From: Planctomycetota bacterium
GTDB lineage: Bacteria > Planctomycetota > Phycisphaerae > SM23-33
Direction of reading: 5' to 3'
DNA: 32,681 nt
Assembly (NCBI GenBank): GCA_030635145.1
Contig: DAOVZK010000002.1
Location: 85,119-117,799, forward strand
In this document: in pieces, positions 8,171 through 16,654 of the stretch
Numbering within the stretch: the first letter of the stretch is position 1
Layout of the letters: every line of letters begins with the position of its first letter
Position numbers and translations under genes: made by a program
The notes under the pieces: model-generated
The model's input: only the letters and a program-made list of their open reading frames with translations
What the model was told of the DNA's origin: nothing
Databases searched by the model: none

Positions 8171-8217
8171 TACTGCAGGAAAGTCTAGGGACGAAAACAA
8201 TTCGCGATTCCTTAAAC

Positions 8218-8370
8218 TCGAAATCCGAATAGCGAAGTCCTAAACAAATACGAAATTTGAATCACAAAAATCCAAAACAGAGATGCCCCGTATGATGTTC
8301 TTGCTTTAAAATTTAGGATTTTGAACATTCGAGATTGTTTAGGATTTAGAGTTTCGTATTTCGTGTTTGG
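8218..8370. repeat. AT-rich foldback repeat, copy 1
   Basis: The left arm (about 8218-8278) carries CGAATAGCGAAGTCCTAAAC and ACAAATACGAAATTTGAAT. The right arm (about 8310-8370) carries the complementary AGGATTTTGAACATTCGAGA and TTGTTTAGGATTTAGAGTTT. It lies between the converging kinase and sprT-like genes and could act as a bidirectional transcript end. A second copy at 23874-24034 is about 80 percent identical over the left arm by eye. AT-rich 'cctaaac...gtttagg' elements of this style are common in Planctomycetota and other environmental bacteria. The remainder of the 8171-8417 gap shows nothing else. Confidence 0.75.
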
Positions 8371-8417
8371 ATGGTTGCGTCTTACCAGAATATTGCTAAG
8401 CGGACAGTCAAAAAAAC

Positions 8418-9002
8418 TCATTTTGCCTTGCATAATCGCTTGATCAGCTTCTGCCCCGCCGCAGTATTCGATGTCCGGTAAACATCCCATTTCATGTCAG
8501 GCCCGCAGGATGCACAATAGTAGCTACGCCGAAAACTCCTCGCGACGAAACGATACCCGCATTCGCTGCAGGTGTGGAGGTAGAGATATTTTTTACGCTT
8601 GCGGCGGAGATGGGCGACGGGGAGTGAGTGCGTGGACCTAGCCGAAAGATTCTGCATGCCCATCATCATCTTAAAGTGATGCCCGTGCGGAGCCACCCGC
8701 CCAAAACGCATATGCACCACAATATGTGCCAACTCGTGCACCAACGTCGGAATCAACTCGCTCGGATGCTCAGCAAGCAATCGTGGATTGAGCTCTACGA
8801 CACCGCGGTTAAGAATCGCCCGCCCGAGAGTCGTAGTAAGCCTCGGATTATACACAACCCGCACTTGCTGGTTGAGATCATCAATGCCCCACCGCGCACC
8901 GATTCTGTCTGCGAGATCACGCAGCGCATTTTTGAGCGGCAGCGGCTGGGTCGGGGCCCAGATGGCTTCGGTTTCCACCGAAAAGGTTGTCGTCGCATCC
9001 AT
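8418..9002 (-). CDS. SprT-like zinc metalloprotein
   Basis: A 194-residue SprT-family protein. The zincin core shows H89-E-L-A-H93 followed by the PHGHHF segment (105-110) that should hold the third zinc ligand. The C-terminal zinc ribbon has Cys145-x2-Cys148 and Cys163-x2-Cys166. The architecture matches SprT-like proteins, which in eukaryotes (Spartan) cut DNA-protein crosslinks; the bacterial role is not settled. GGAG lies six bases before the ATG. It is downstream of folC on the same strand, 133 bases away, so the two could share a transcript. The family assignment is firm; the substrate is unknown. Confidence 0.85.
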   Translation of the reverse strand: MDATTTFSVETEAIWAPTQPLPLKNALRDLADRIGARWGIDDLNQQVRVVYNPRLTTTLGRAILNRGVVELNPRLLAEHPSELIPTLVHELAHIVVHMRFGRVAPHGHHFKMMMGMQNLSARSTHSLPVAHLRRKRKKYLYLHTCSECGYRFVARSFRRSYYCASCGPDMKWDVYRTSNTAAGQKLIKRLCKAK

Positions 9003-9135
9003 GCGAACTCCACTTCCTGGGGTATCTCAAGTTTGCCCTTTGATTTTTCTGCTAACGGGGCAAGACAGTCTCACTCACACCGCGCTGGCCTCAACGATCT
9101 TAACAGCCTCGTGTTTTGCCCCACCCCGCTGTGGA

Positions 9136-10524
9136 TTATTGGGGCGGTACGGTTTTTTTCGCCTCGCCAACGAGGTAGAACGATCCGGTGATGCAGATTA
9201 TGTCTTCTCGGCTGACGGCACTGTGGGCAATTTCCAACGCCTCGGCCAGCGTCTCGGTTACCTGCGCCACTCGCCCGTCGGACATTTCGGAGTATACCTC
9301 CGCCAAGTCTTTCGGCTCGGCCATCCGAGGACAATTCGCCGCTTTTGTGAAGATGACCTTATCGGCACCGGTGGCGATTTGCTGCATCATGCCGGTAACG
9401 TCTTTGTCGGCGGCACATCCGAAAATCATGACCATCGAATCGTACGGGATATGCTGTCCCACACCGCGGAGCAGTGCCTGAATCGAAGCGGCGTTGTGTG
9501 CACCGTCGACGAGAATCTGCGGATCCTTGCGGATCATTTCCATTCGTCCGGGCAGCTGAACGCCCGAAAGCCCTTCGATGGCCTTTTCGTCGGTAATATC
9601 GAAGCCCTGCTTTTTCAGCTGATCCAGCAACGCAAGTGCCAACCCGCAGTTGACCGCCTGATGCTCGCCCAACAGCGGAACGGGAAGGTGCTCGAAGCGG
9701 CTGCTGGGGGTTGTCAGACACACGCGGGTGTGGCATCCGTCGCGGCGTGAAGACTCTACACGGTAACTAAACTCGATGTCGTCGCCGGTAAATGAAATTT
9801 TGGTCTTCGTTTCCTTGGCAACCTTCAGCAAAACACGCTTCGCCGCAGGATCCTGCGAAACACTGACGACGGGAATGTCCTTTTTGAGGATCCCTGCCTT
9901 TTCTTTGGCGATGTCGGCGATGTTGTTCCCGAGCTGATGCGTGTGGTCCATCGAAATGCTGGTGATGCCACAGACAGCCGGTTCCAGAACGTTGGTGCTG
10001 TCCAAACGTCCGCCGAGGCCGGTCTCGATAATCGCAATGTCGACACCGCGATCATTGAAATACGTAAAAGCAATCGCCGTCATTATCTCGAAAAACGTCG
10101 GCTTGTCCTTCGTCATCTTCTCGATGTGTGGGGCAGACTTCGCGATAAGCTTCGTCAGCTCAGTCCGGGGAATCTTCTGACCGTTGATGGTGATCCGCTC
10201 GCGAATGTCGCAAATGTGCGGCGAGACGTACAACCCCACATTGTGCCCGCAAGCCTGCAGCATCGCAGCAAGCATCGTAGCGGTCGAGCCTTTACCCTTG
10301 GTACCGGCGATGTGGACGGTCTGGATTTTCTGATGCGGATTGTTGAGCTTTTTCAGCAGCAATCGCATGCGATCCAGATTGAACGTATCGGTATTGTAGC
10401 GTACACGGCGCATCTTCTCGTAGTCGGTCTGAGAAAACAGAAACCGCATCGCCGAATCATATCCACGAATTATCTTCAAAGGGGCTTTGCCCTTTGCTGT
10501 TCTTGACTTAGTTGCACTAACCAT
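9136..10524 (-). CDS. folC: Bifunctional folylpolyglutamate synthase / dihydrofolate synthase
   Basis: A 462-residue Mur-ligase-like enzyme that adds glutamate to dihydropteroate and to folates, using ATP, in the cytosol. The P-loop GTKGKGST is at 74-81. VGLYVSPHICDIRERI (about 96-111) and IIETGLGGRLDSTN (about 165-178) are FolC signatures, and KEKAGILK (about 207-214) includes the lysine that is carbamylated in this superfamily. DGAHN marks the C-terminal glutamate ligase domain. The ATG at 10524 has no good ribosome site. An internal Met at residue 26, just before the conserved FSQTDYEKM block, is an alternative start. The length is normal for the family. Confidence 0.94.
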   Translation of the reverse strand: MVSATKSRTAKGKAPLKIIRGYDSAMRFLFSQTDYEKMRRVRYNTDTFNLDRMRLLLKKLNNPHQKIQTVHIAGTKGKGSTATMLAAMLQACGHNVGLYVSPHICDIRERITINGQKIPRTELTKLIAKSAPHIEKMTKDKPTFFEIMTAIAFTYFNDRGVDIAIIETGLGGRLDSTNVLEPAVCGITSISMDHTHQLGNNIADIAKEKAGILKKDIPVVSVSQDPAAKRVLLKVAKETKTKISFTGDDIEFSYRVESSRRDGCHTRVCLTTPSSRFEHLPVPLLGEHQAVNCGLALALLDQLKKQGFDITDEKAIEGLSGVQLPGRMEMIRKDPQILVDGAHNAASIQALLRGVGQHIPYDSMVMIFGCAADKDVTGMMQQIATGADKVIFTKAANCPRMAEPKDLAEVYSEMSDGRVAQVTETLAEALEIAHSAVSREDIICITGSFYLVGEAKKTVPPQ

Positions 10525-11127
10525 AATTATGTAAGTTCCATCTTCTTTGTCTTAAGTACACAACTCCCTACCACAATAAACACGTAACAGCCCGAGGAGT
10601 TTACCCCCCATCACGATAAATGTCAAGCTCATTTTAATTTTGTCGCCCATAACGTGTTTTGCAGCAAGGTTTTATAAATTATCACTTTTCGAGTTTAGGT
10701 GCATTACCTTCAGGAATTTCACTATTTACCTTTTCGGGCAAAATCGGGCGAAAAAATGCTTTTAAGCCCGCCGCACACAGCAGTTACATCTTTTGCTAAA
10801 CATCGTCAAAACCGACCATAATATATAGTCAAATCGGCTAAAATCTGCCCTGATTTCTCCCCATGTAACAACGCCGAAGAGAAAGAGTTTCTCACAAATG
10901 TTCGTTTGGTGAAAAAAGGATTCATTCGCTCAAAAAACTCCGCGCCATTTATCATTTGGAGGCACGTAAACAATTGCCGACTTTTTTATGATTTTCGCGC
11001 CAAACTTTAACGCTGTAACGTACAATGAGGGCTGGAAAATAAGTTGCGTCGGAGGACGAAGGCTCACCACTGCTCGATTTTACACTCGGTGTTGTCTCCG
11101 TATTCACAAAGGGTGTGGTTCCGACAT
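10525..11127. other. Intergenic region with no recognisable gene
   Basis: This lies between the diverging folC and PEP-CTERM genes. It is AT-rich and no frame is protein-like. I see only small local inverted repeats: GAGAAA/TTTCTC with a three-base loop (10879-10893) and CGGGC/GCCCG around 10755-10770. No tRNA or known riboswitch pattern was recognised. Confidence 0.5.
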
Positions 11128-11157
11128 TTACCAATCCCAAAAAATCTGTTAGATAAT
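11128..11157 (+). promoter_or_regulatory. Predicted promoter of the PEP-CTERM gene
   Basis: TTACCA (11128-11133) and GATAAT (11152-11157) are 18 bases apart. The predicted start near 11164 would give a leader of about 22 bases carrying the AGGAGG ribosome site. The -35 is weak (four of six). Confidence 0.4.
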
Positions 11158-11185
11158 TTGGGTGTATTGCTTTCAGGAGGCACAG

Positions 11186-12235
11186 ATGAGCTTACATATC
11201 AAAAACAGTGTTGTTGTCGCTTTTGTTTTATCCATTGCACTCCCAGCTGTTGCTGCATTTGCAAGTACGCTGGCCCCGCCGTTGGCGGATCCGTTTGGAT
11301 ATTTCAACGTCTATTCGCTGAAAGACATCGGCACGAGCAACAGCCCGTACACGAGTGATTATCAAGGTATCGCCGGGGCGGCTGGCAACGCATCGTTCAA
11401 CACGTTCTCGCTCGCCGACGTCGACACGCGCCCCTACAGTCTCCACGCCGGTGGCAACATACAGCTGGGTGGTGGTACGTATCATGGCAACGTCGAGGCT
11501 CTCGGTAATGCGGTTTTACCTGGTGGCGGATCGATATTTGGCGATCTGACGGTCGGGGCAAATGCAACGGCATCGGGTGGAGGCACCATCAGCGGAGCGG
11601 TGGTTGCTGGCGGAACCGCAAACTTCAGCCCGAGCTATACTGTATCGGGCGGTATCACGCAGCACGCTACGATCAACCCTGTTCTAGACGCCGGTGACTA
11701 CAACGACATTTCGCAGTTCTTCCTCGACACTTCCGCATCAATCGGTGCCGCAGCTCCAACGGGCGTTGTCGTAGACAAATATGGAGAATTGATACTCAAC
11801 GCATCCAGTGGAGTAAATGTGTTTAATATCGACGCCGACGAATACTACGGCGCCTGGGGCGCGACAGTCAACGGCCCGGCCGACGCTATAGTATGGGTGA
11901 ACATCATTGGCACTTCGGTAAACCTGGACTGGACCGACTGGGTATACAACGGCGTGGGGGCTGGGAATGTATTGCTGAATTTCCCTGACGCCACGTCGAT
12001 AAATTTCGACGGCGGCGGACATGCCGTAAATACGCTGGCACCGCTGGCGGATGTATCTTTCCCATACGGGTTGATCACAGGTAACCTCATCGTCGGTGAC
12101 CTTCAAGGTGGCGGGCAGGTTAATTTGGGATTTTACGACCACGGCGGCGAAGTGCCCGAACCGGCAACCCTGATACTACTGGGTGTCGGAAGCATTGGAG
12201 TGATCCTAAAACGCAAGCGTCAGCGTATTCGTTAA
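11186..12235 (+). CDS. Choice-of-anchor A family surface protein with PEP-CTERM sorting tail
   Basis: A 349-residue exported protein. A signal peptide covers about 1-27 (VVVAFVLSIALPAVAAFAS). The body, from PFGYFNVYSLKDIG onward, follows the choice-of-anchor A pattern: repeated glycine-rich beta segments such as GGNIQLGG, FGDLTVGANATASGGG and ISGAVVAGGTAN. The last 27 residues are a PEP-CTERM signal: VPEPATL, a hydrophobic helix, then KRKRQR. Such tails are recognised by exosortase (EpsH/XrtA type) in exopolysaccharide-producing bacteria; no exosortase gene is in the window. The start is placed at 11186 because AGGAGG lies five bases upstream. The ATG eight codons earlier would precede that site. 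The gene is probably monocistronic. Confidence 0.9.
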   Translation: MSLHIKNSVVVAFVLSIALPAVAAFASTLAPPLADPFGYFNVYSLKDIGTSNSPYTSDYQGIAGAAGNASFNTFSLADVDTRPYSLHAGGNIQLGGGTYHGNVEALGNAVLPGGGSIFGDLTVGANATASGGGTISGAVVAGGTANFSPSYTVSGGITQHATINPVLDAGDYNDISQFFLDTSASIGAAAPTGVVVDKYGELILNASSGVNVFNIDADEYYGAWGATVNGPADAIVWVNIIGTSVNLDWTDWVYNGVGAGNVLLNFPDATSINFDGGGHAVNTLAPLADVSFPYGLITGNLIVGDLQGGGQVNLGFYDHGGEVPEPATLILLGVGSIGVILKRKRQRIR

Positions 12236-12300
12236 CAATGCTCCCCGGGGCAGCCGAGCCTGCTACAACCTGCACACCATTTGAATGAACAGAAAATTCA

Positions 12301-12329
12301 TTCCCATGCGGTGCGTTTTGGCGTACAAT
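12301..12329 (+). promoter_or_regulatory. Predicted promoter giving a leaderless mRNA
   Basis: TTCCCA (12301-12306) and TACAAT (12324-12329) are separated by 17 bases. The A of the ATG at 12336 is the seventh base after the -10, the usual transcription start position. No Shine-Dalgarno site precedes that ATG, which agrees with a leaderless transcript. Confidence 0.45.
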
Positions 12330-12335
12330 GCTCGC

Positions 12336-12866
12336 ATGGATACACTAAAACGCTGCTTTCTGGAAGAGCCTGTTTATATCTACACCGCCTTAGTGGTGCT
12401 GGAACTGATTCTGTTTTCGCTGTGGTTCTCGACACGATCCAAAATGCGAAAATGGCTGCTCCTTGCCCCTGTTCTCGTAGGCGTTCTTGTCTTTACGCTG
12501 GACTGGATGGTCGTTACCGACCGCGAGGAAATCGAGGGCATTCTAACGGACATAGCTACCAGCATCCACAACGGAAACGTTGAACAACACCAACGCGTCG
12601 TCGCCGACAATTATCGGGGATTTTGGAAAACCAAACCCGCCCTGCTCCGAGCTGCAAAGAATGAGTCGCGGACGGAACGTATCGAATCTGTCAGCGTTTC
12701 GTTTAAGTCTGTGAAGGTTACCGGCCGGCGGGCCGAGATGAAGCTCAAAACAAACGTACGGCTGGAAACAGGACAGATCGTCCCCCTGCGGTGGACAATT
12801 TACTGGGGCAAATCTGATGGCGGATGGCAGATCACCGAAATCGAAGCCCCGAACTTCGGATTGTAG
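12336..12866 (+). CDS. Membrane-anchored protein with a possible NTF2-like extracytoplasmic domain
   Basis: A 176-residue protein of no named family that I can recognise. Two hydrophobic helices lie near the N-terminus (about 13-32, YIYTALVVLELILFSLWF; and about 38-57, WLLLAPVLVGVLVFTLDW). The remaining 120 residues are soluble: a helical part (IEGILTDIATSIHNGN) and then alternating beta strands ending in LRWTIYWGKSDGGWQITEIE. This pattern resembles NTF2/SnoaL-like folds, but I cannot confirm it. The start at 12336 is preferred to the in-frame ATG at 12285 because a -10 box lies exactly seven bases upstream and the extra 17 residues look unlike protein. Neither start has a ribosome site. Confidence 0.7.
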   Translation: MDTLKRCFLEEPVYIYTALVVLELILFSLWFSTRSKMRKWLLLAPVLVGVLVFTLDWMVVTDREEIEGILTDIATSIHNGNVEQHQRVVADNYRGFWKTKPALLRAAKNESRTERIESVSVSFKSVKVTGRRAEMKLKTNVRLETGQIVPLRWTIYWGKSDGGWQITEIEAPNFGL

Positions 12867-13063
12867 ATTCGCAGATGATAGAGTCCATGATATTCGATAG
12901 AGCAACGAATGATGCAACAGCAACGAAATTACGCCATTGTATGGTACGACGAATTCCACCCCGCAGCAGCACACCAACGTTTGGCTGATTGTCGATATTA
13001 TTCGCAACGCCAAACACGGCGGGGGCCTCGTTTTTTTTCGGTGGAACTGTCGGTTATCGCCTG

Positions 13064-13069
13064 TATAAT
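13064..13069 (+). promoter_or_regulatory. Candidate -10 box for the DUF6485 gene
   Basis: A perfect TATAAT lies 51 bases upstream of the DUF6485 ATG. The -35 region (about 13041-13047, GTGGAAC) matches the consensus poorly. The rest of the 12867-13120 gap contains a short CGCC/GGCG hairpin followed by an eight-T run near 13032-13039, a possible weak terminator for the upstream gene. Confidence 0.35.
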
Positions 13070-13120
13070 GATCGGGAAGTGGTAATTTGGGCGGAGCGAA
13101 GAATAACGGGAGATTGAAAC

Positions 13121-13315
13121 ATGGAATGCAAAAAGCAGGAAAATATGGAATTTTGCACCTGCACTTACAGCAGTTGCGGTAAGCAGGGGCTTTGCTGCGA
13201 ATGTTTGCAATATCATCTCAAAAGCAAGCAACTTCCGGGATGCTGCTTTCCACCAGAGGTAGAGCGAACTTACGACCGCAGCTTTGAGGCCTTCGCGAAA
13301 GCATGGAAACTCTAA
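13121..13315 (+). CDS. DUF6485 family cysteine-rich mini-protein
   Basis: A 64-residue protein with eight cysteines: Cys3, Cys12, Cys14, Cys19, Cys25-Cys26, Cys28 and the Cys41-Cys42 pair account for nine positions in the pattern C..CTC...C.....CCEC..YH...LPGCCFP. This spacing and the ending VERTYDRSFEAF match DUF6485, a small family found in anaerobes, probably metal binding. No function is established. GGGAGA precedes the ATG by seven bases. The thioredoxin-fold gene begins 39 bases after the stop and could be in the same transcript. The family call is from memory of its motif; metal binding is inference. Confidence 0.82.
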   Translation: MECKKQENMEFCTCTYSSCGKQGLCCECLQYHLKSKQLPGCCFPPEVERTYDRSFEAFAKAWKL

Positions 13316-13354
13316 TCGGGTTTTGATGCAGGGCAAATTTGAAGGGAGACCGAT

Positions 13355-14515
13355 ATGAAACGCACGAAAGTGATGGTTTGGGTTACTGCAGTGCTGCTGC
13401 TTTGTATTAGTGCATGGAGTGTTTTTGCCGCCAAGGCTTATGCCGACGGCCGACGCGATAAAGACTCCAAAAGCAGATGGGAAAATTCCGACTTGGGCAC
13501 GAGTCGGTTCGGCACATTACTGTATGGCCCGGAATTTAACAAAGATCAGCTCAAAGGCAAAATCGTGCTGGTGGTGTTTTTCGGTACCCGCTCTGGCGAC
13601 GCCAATGCTCTCAAAGATATCGCAAAGCTCGTGGCAAAATATAAAAAGGGCGGTTTTATTGCTATCGGCGTGCGATTTTATGCGAAAAGGGGCACTGGCA
13701 AGGACATCGTCAGTATTGCAAAAGGCCTGAAAATAAAGACGATCCCGATTGTGGATCAAGCACAGGTTCGTTTCGAGGGGAAAAAACGAGACGGAGTCAA
13801 AAATACCAGTGGTACAGTTTATTGTCCCTATGCTGTGCTTCACGGCCGAAATGGAAACGTCATCTGGGAACGTCGCTATCAGAATGCCAAAAAAGAAGTG
13901 ACCCGCCTGATCCGTAAAGAGCTGAAGAAAAAAAACAGTACGGAAGAGGAAAACCCCGACGAGTTTGAAGAGATTCTCCAGGGTCAAAGTTTTCCCAACA
14001 GCAAAATGGTTGTCAGGCAAATCAAGGCGGGGAAGTTGGGAGTGGCGTATCGAAGGTGCGAAAAATACAGCGACAGCGAGGGCGACTTAGGTGCCGAATC
14101 CAGCGAACTTAAGAAGCTCATGGAAGCCTATCACCAACAGAAGCTGGAACTTTTCGAGGAGCAGAAAACTACCTCACCTGTCGAGGCGATGGCAACGCTC
14201 AAGGGTATTTCAAAAGCGTTCGCCGGAACGGAATTTGCGCGCGAAGCTAAAAAGACGCTCGCCAAACTGAAAAGAAATAAAGAATTCAAGGCGTTGCTGA
14301 AATCTTTCAAGCAATACGAGCGGATTATGGCGATGATCAAGAAAATTCCCGAACCGCCCGCAGATGACAGTGCTTACAAAAAATGGGTCAGAAAATATAA
14401 GGGCAAAATCACAGGGCTTAACCGCAAGATAGATGCGTTTGAGAAAAAACATCCCGACAATCCCTTTACCTCAAAGCTCCGCGACGCTATGGTGCCGCTG
14501 GACACGGGAATTTGA
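13355..14515 (+). CDS. Secreted thioredoxin-fold protein lacking the redox cysteines
   Basis: A 386-residue exported protein with a signal peptide at about 1-30. Residues about 50-190 look like a TlpA/AhpC-type thioredoxin fold: LKGKIVLVVFFGTRSGDAN is where such proteins read FWATWCGPC, and IPIVDQ and YCPYAVLHGRNGNVIWE fit the later strands. The two active cysteines are replaced by Ser80 and Ala83, so thiol chemistry of the normal kind is excluded; one cysteine remains in VYCPYAV. The C-terminal half (about 195-386) is lysine- and glutamate-rich and helical, possibly TPR-like or coiled. GAAGGGAGA precedes the ATG. A structural or binding role is more likely than a reductase role. Confidence 0.7.
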   Translation: MKRTKVMVWVTAVLLLCISAWSVFAAKAYADGRRDKDSKSRWENSDLGTSRFGTLLYGPEFNKDQLKGKIVLVVFFGTRSGDANALKDIAKLVAKYKKGGFIAIGVRFYAKRGTGKDIVSIAKGLKIKTIPIVDQAQVRFEGKKRDGVKNTSGTVYCPYAVLHGRNGNVIWERRYQNAKKEVTRLIRKELKKKNSTEEENPDEFEEILQGQSFPNSKMVVRQIKAGKLGVAYRRCEKYSDSEGDLGAESSELKKLMEAYHQQKLELFEEQKTTSPVEAMATLKGISKAFAGTEFAREAKKTLAKLKRNKEFKALLKSFKQYERIMAMIKKIPEPPADDSAYKKWVRKYKGKITGLNRKIDAFEKKHPDNPFTSKLRDAMVPLDTGI

Positions 14516-14547
14516 CGAAGAAGGCACTAGGGATTAGGCAATAGGGA

Positions 14548-15594
14548 CTAGGCGCCGGTTTCAAACAGTGAGTTTTCATCCGATGCTGGCACCCAGTTTA
14601 CACCGAGGTGCTGTGCCGCTGCGCTGGTGATCTGTCGGCCTTGGCGGGTGCGGGCAAGCAGGCCGCTTTGCAGCAGATACGGTTCGACGACATCTACGAG
14701 CGTATCGGTTTCTTCACCGAGTGTGGCGGCGATGGCTTCGATTCCGACGGGTCCGCCTTTGTAGGTGCTGATTATCGTTCGCAGGAACCGGCGGTCGAGT
14801 TCGTCGAGCCCGAGTTCGTCGATGCCCTCAAGTTTCAAGGCTGCCACGATGCTTTTTTCGTGCAGTTTTCCGTCGTCTTTAACTTGCGCGTAGTCGCGGC
14901 AGCGGCGGATCAGGCGGTTGGCGATTCGCGGGGTGCCGCGCGCGCGGCCAGCAAGTAAACGCAGGGCGTCCTCGTCGTATTCGATCTTCAACATCTCAGC
15001 CGACATCTTACAACGGGCCAGCAGGTCGTCCACATTCCAGAATTCGAGGTGATGGTTGATGCCGAACCGCGTGCGCATGGGTGGGCTTAGCAGCCCGGCC
15101 CGAGTCGTGGCACCGATAAGCGTAAACGGTTTCAGCGGTAAGTTTATCGTCCGCGAATGCATGCCGCTGTCGACGATGAAGTCGACTTTGTAGTCTTCCA
15201 TCGCGGGGTAGATGTATTCTTCGACGGCGGGTGGGAGGCGGTGGATTTCGTCGATGAACAACACGTCGCGATGTTCGAGATTCGTGAGGATTCCGATAAG
15301 ATCGCCCGGCCGCGTGAGTGAAGGCCCCGACGTGACCTTGATTTTCGCACCCATCTCGTGAGCGATCACATACGCCAGCGTCGTCTTACCCAACCCGGGA
15401 GGCCCGTGCAGCAGAACATGCTCCATTGGTTCGTCGCGCTGCTTGGCTGCGGTTATGGAAATCTGAAGCTTCTCCAGCAGATCACCGGAACCGATACATT
15501 GATCGATCGACTCGGGACGCAGGGCGGCGTTTTGCTGCTCGTCATCCACACTGGTACTTTGCGCCGAAATAATCTTCTCACGTGCCATGAGCAT
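14548..15594 (-). CDS. ruvB: Holliday junction branch migration ATPase RuvB
   Basis: A 348-residue AAA+ motor that drives branch migration with RuvA during recombination. Walker A GPPGLGKT is at 64-71 and Walker B FIDEIH at 113-118. The sensor region IGATTRAGLLSPPMRTRFG contains the arginine finger segment, and the C-terminal winged-helix domain includes RRFLRTIISTYKGGPVGIEAIA. Length is normal. No ruvA or ruvC lies nearby; the upstream neighbours are the two GH130 genes, 105 bases away on the same strand. The start at 15594 has no strong ribosome site; an ATG two codons later is equally possible. The 3' end faces the thioredoxin-fold gene across 32 bases that hold short 'actaggg' repeats. 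Confidence 0.95.
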   Translation of the reverse strand: MLMAREKIISAQSTSVDDEQQNAALRPESIDQCIGSGDLLEKLQISITAAKQRDEPMEHVLLHGPPGLGKTTLAYVIAHEMGAKIKVTSGPSLTRPGDLIGILTNLEHRDVLFIDEIHRLPPAVEEYIYPAMEDYKVDFIVDSGMHSRTINLPLKPFTLIGATTRAGLLSPPMRTRFGINHHLEFWNVDDLLARCKMSAEMLKIEYDEDALRLLAGRARGTPRIANRLIRRCRDYAQVKDDGKLHEKSIVAALKLEGIDELGLDELDRRFLRTIISTYKGGPVGIEAIAATLGEETDTLVDVVEPYLLQSGLLARTRQGRQITSAAAQHLGVNWVPASDENSLFETGA

Positions 15595-15699
15595 AGACTA
15601 CCGGAAAACTTCCGCGTTGTCGACCCACTACCGTGGGGGGAGGCAAAAATTCACTACCTCTGAATGCCGGATCGGAATTGGGCGGGGCAAAAACAGATG

Positions 15700-16653
15700 T
15701 TAAACCAGCTCTTCGCCGTCGGTCTCGAAGCACGAGTCGATCAGTTCGTCCATTGTCGTCATTGCCACGCAGATGCTCGTGTCGGCGGCGCCGTAGTAGA
15801 TTTTCACCTCGCCGTCGTCTTCGACAATGGCACCGCAGGCGAAGCACACATTACCGACATCACCGATACGTTCGTAGTTTCGTCGCGGAGACAGCAGCGG
15901 TTCCAGGCACTGGCCGACTACCTTGGCGGGGTTGTCGCGGTCGAGCATAATCGTACCGATGCGATAGATCGGCCCGGCCGAGGTCATCTTGACACCGTGG
16001 TAAATTTCCAGCCACCCGCGATCCGTGAGAATCGGGGGCGCACTGGCTCCGATGCGGAACTGGTCCCAGTATCGCGGGCGGGGGGCGAAGACGAATTCGC
16101 TCTTACCCCAGTGCACCAGGTCGGGAGAGTACGAAATCCACACGCAGCCGATCCCGTGCCCGTAGGGCCGGTCGAGGCGGGCGTAAAGCCCGTTAATTTT
16201 TTCGGGAAACAGCACGCCGTCCTTGTTGGCTGGTTCTGAGACGATGGCGATTCGCTTGTAGTTATGGAAGTCTTCGGTTTCGGCTAGTGCGATGTAATGC
16301 CCGTGCCCGCTGACGGCGGTGTACATGACGTAGTACTTGTCGCCGATTTTTGTCAGCCGCGGGTCCTCGATGCCGTTTTCCTCCCACGCTTTCCACGGTT
16401 CTTCCTTCGACGGAACCATGCACGGATAGGGTTCGACCTCAAAGTGTAGCCCATCGCCGCTGCGGGCGACGGCGAAAAATGAATATCCCTGCTGCCCCTC
16501 AATTCGGATGATGAGGTAGTACGTTCCGTCGACTTTTACCGGCGTGCCGTTGAAAACGGCGTTGCAGCGGTAGGGGATATCTTCCAGCGTCAGTATCGGA
16601 TTGCGAGACCAACGAACCAAACGGTCGGTGCCGTGTCGTGTATATGGATTCAT
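15700..16653 (-). CDS. GH130 family glycoside phosphorylase/hydrolase, downstream paralogue
   Basis: A 317-residue five-bladed beta-propeller enzyme of family GH130, which acts on beta-mannosides, usually by phosphorolysis. NGIEDPRLT places the catalytic Asp at residue 97. RIEGQQGYSFFAVARSGDG (about 50-68) and DGVLFPEKINGLYARLDRP are family blocks, and YYGAADTSICVA is close to the C-terminus. The ATG overlaps the end of the upstream paralogue as TAGCATG, and AGGAGG lies inside that gene's last codons, so translation is probably coupled. No signal peptide is present, so the enzyme is cytosolic. Substrate (mannobiose, mannosyl-glucose or mannosyl-N-acetylglucosamine) cannot be read from the sequence. 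Confidence 0.9.
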   Translation of the reverse strand: MNPYTRHGTDRLVRWSRNPILTLEDIPYRCNAVFNGTPVKVDGTYYLIIRIEGQQGYSFFAVARSGDGLHFEVEPYPCMVPSKEEPWKAWEENGIEDPRLTKIGDKYYVMYTAVSGHGHYIALAETEDFHNYKRIAIVSEPANKDGVLFPEKINGLYARLDRPYGHGIGCVWISYSPDLVHWGKSEFVFAPRPRYWDQFRIGASAPPILTDRGWLEIYHGVKMTSAGPIYRIGTIMLDRDNPAKVVGQCLEPLLSPRRNYERIGDVGNVCFACGAIVEDDGEVKIYYGAADTSICVAMTTMDELIDSCFETDGEELV

Positions 16654-16654
16654 G

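Noticed and set aside
8788-9750. 320-codon plus-strand frame
   Set aside because: It is antisense to the sprT-like gene and folC, both with clear family motifs; long shadows are expected here.
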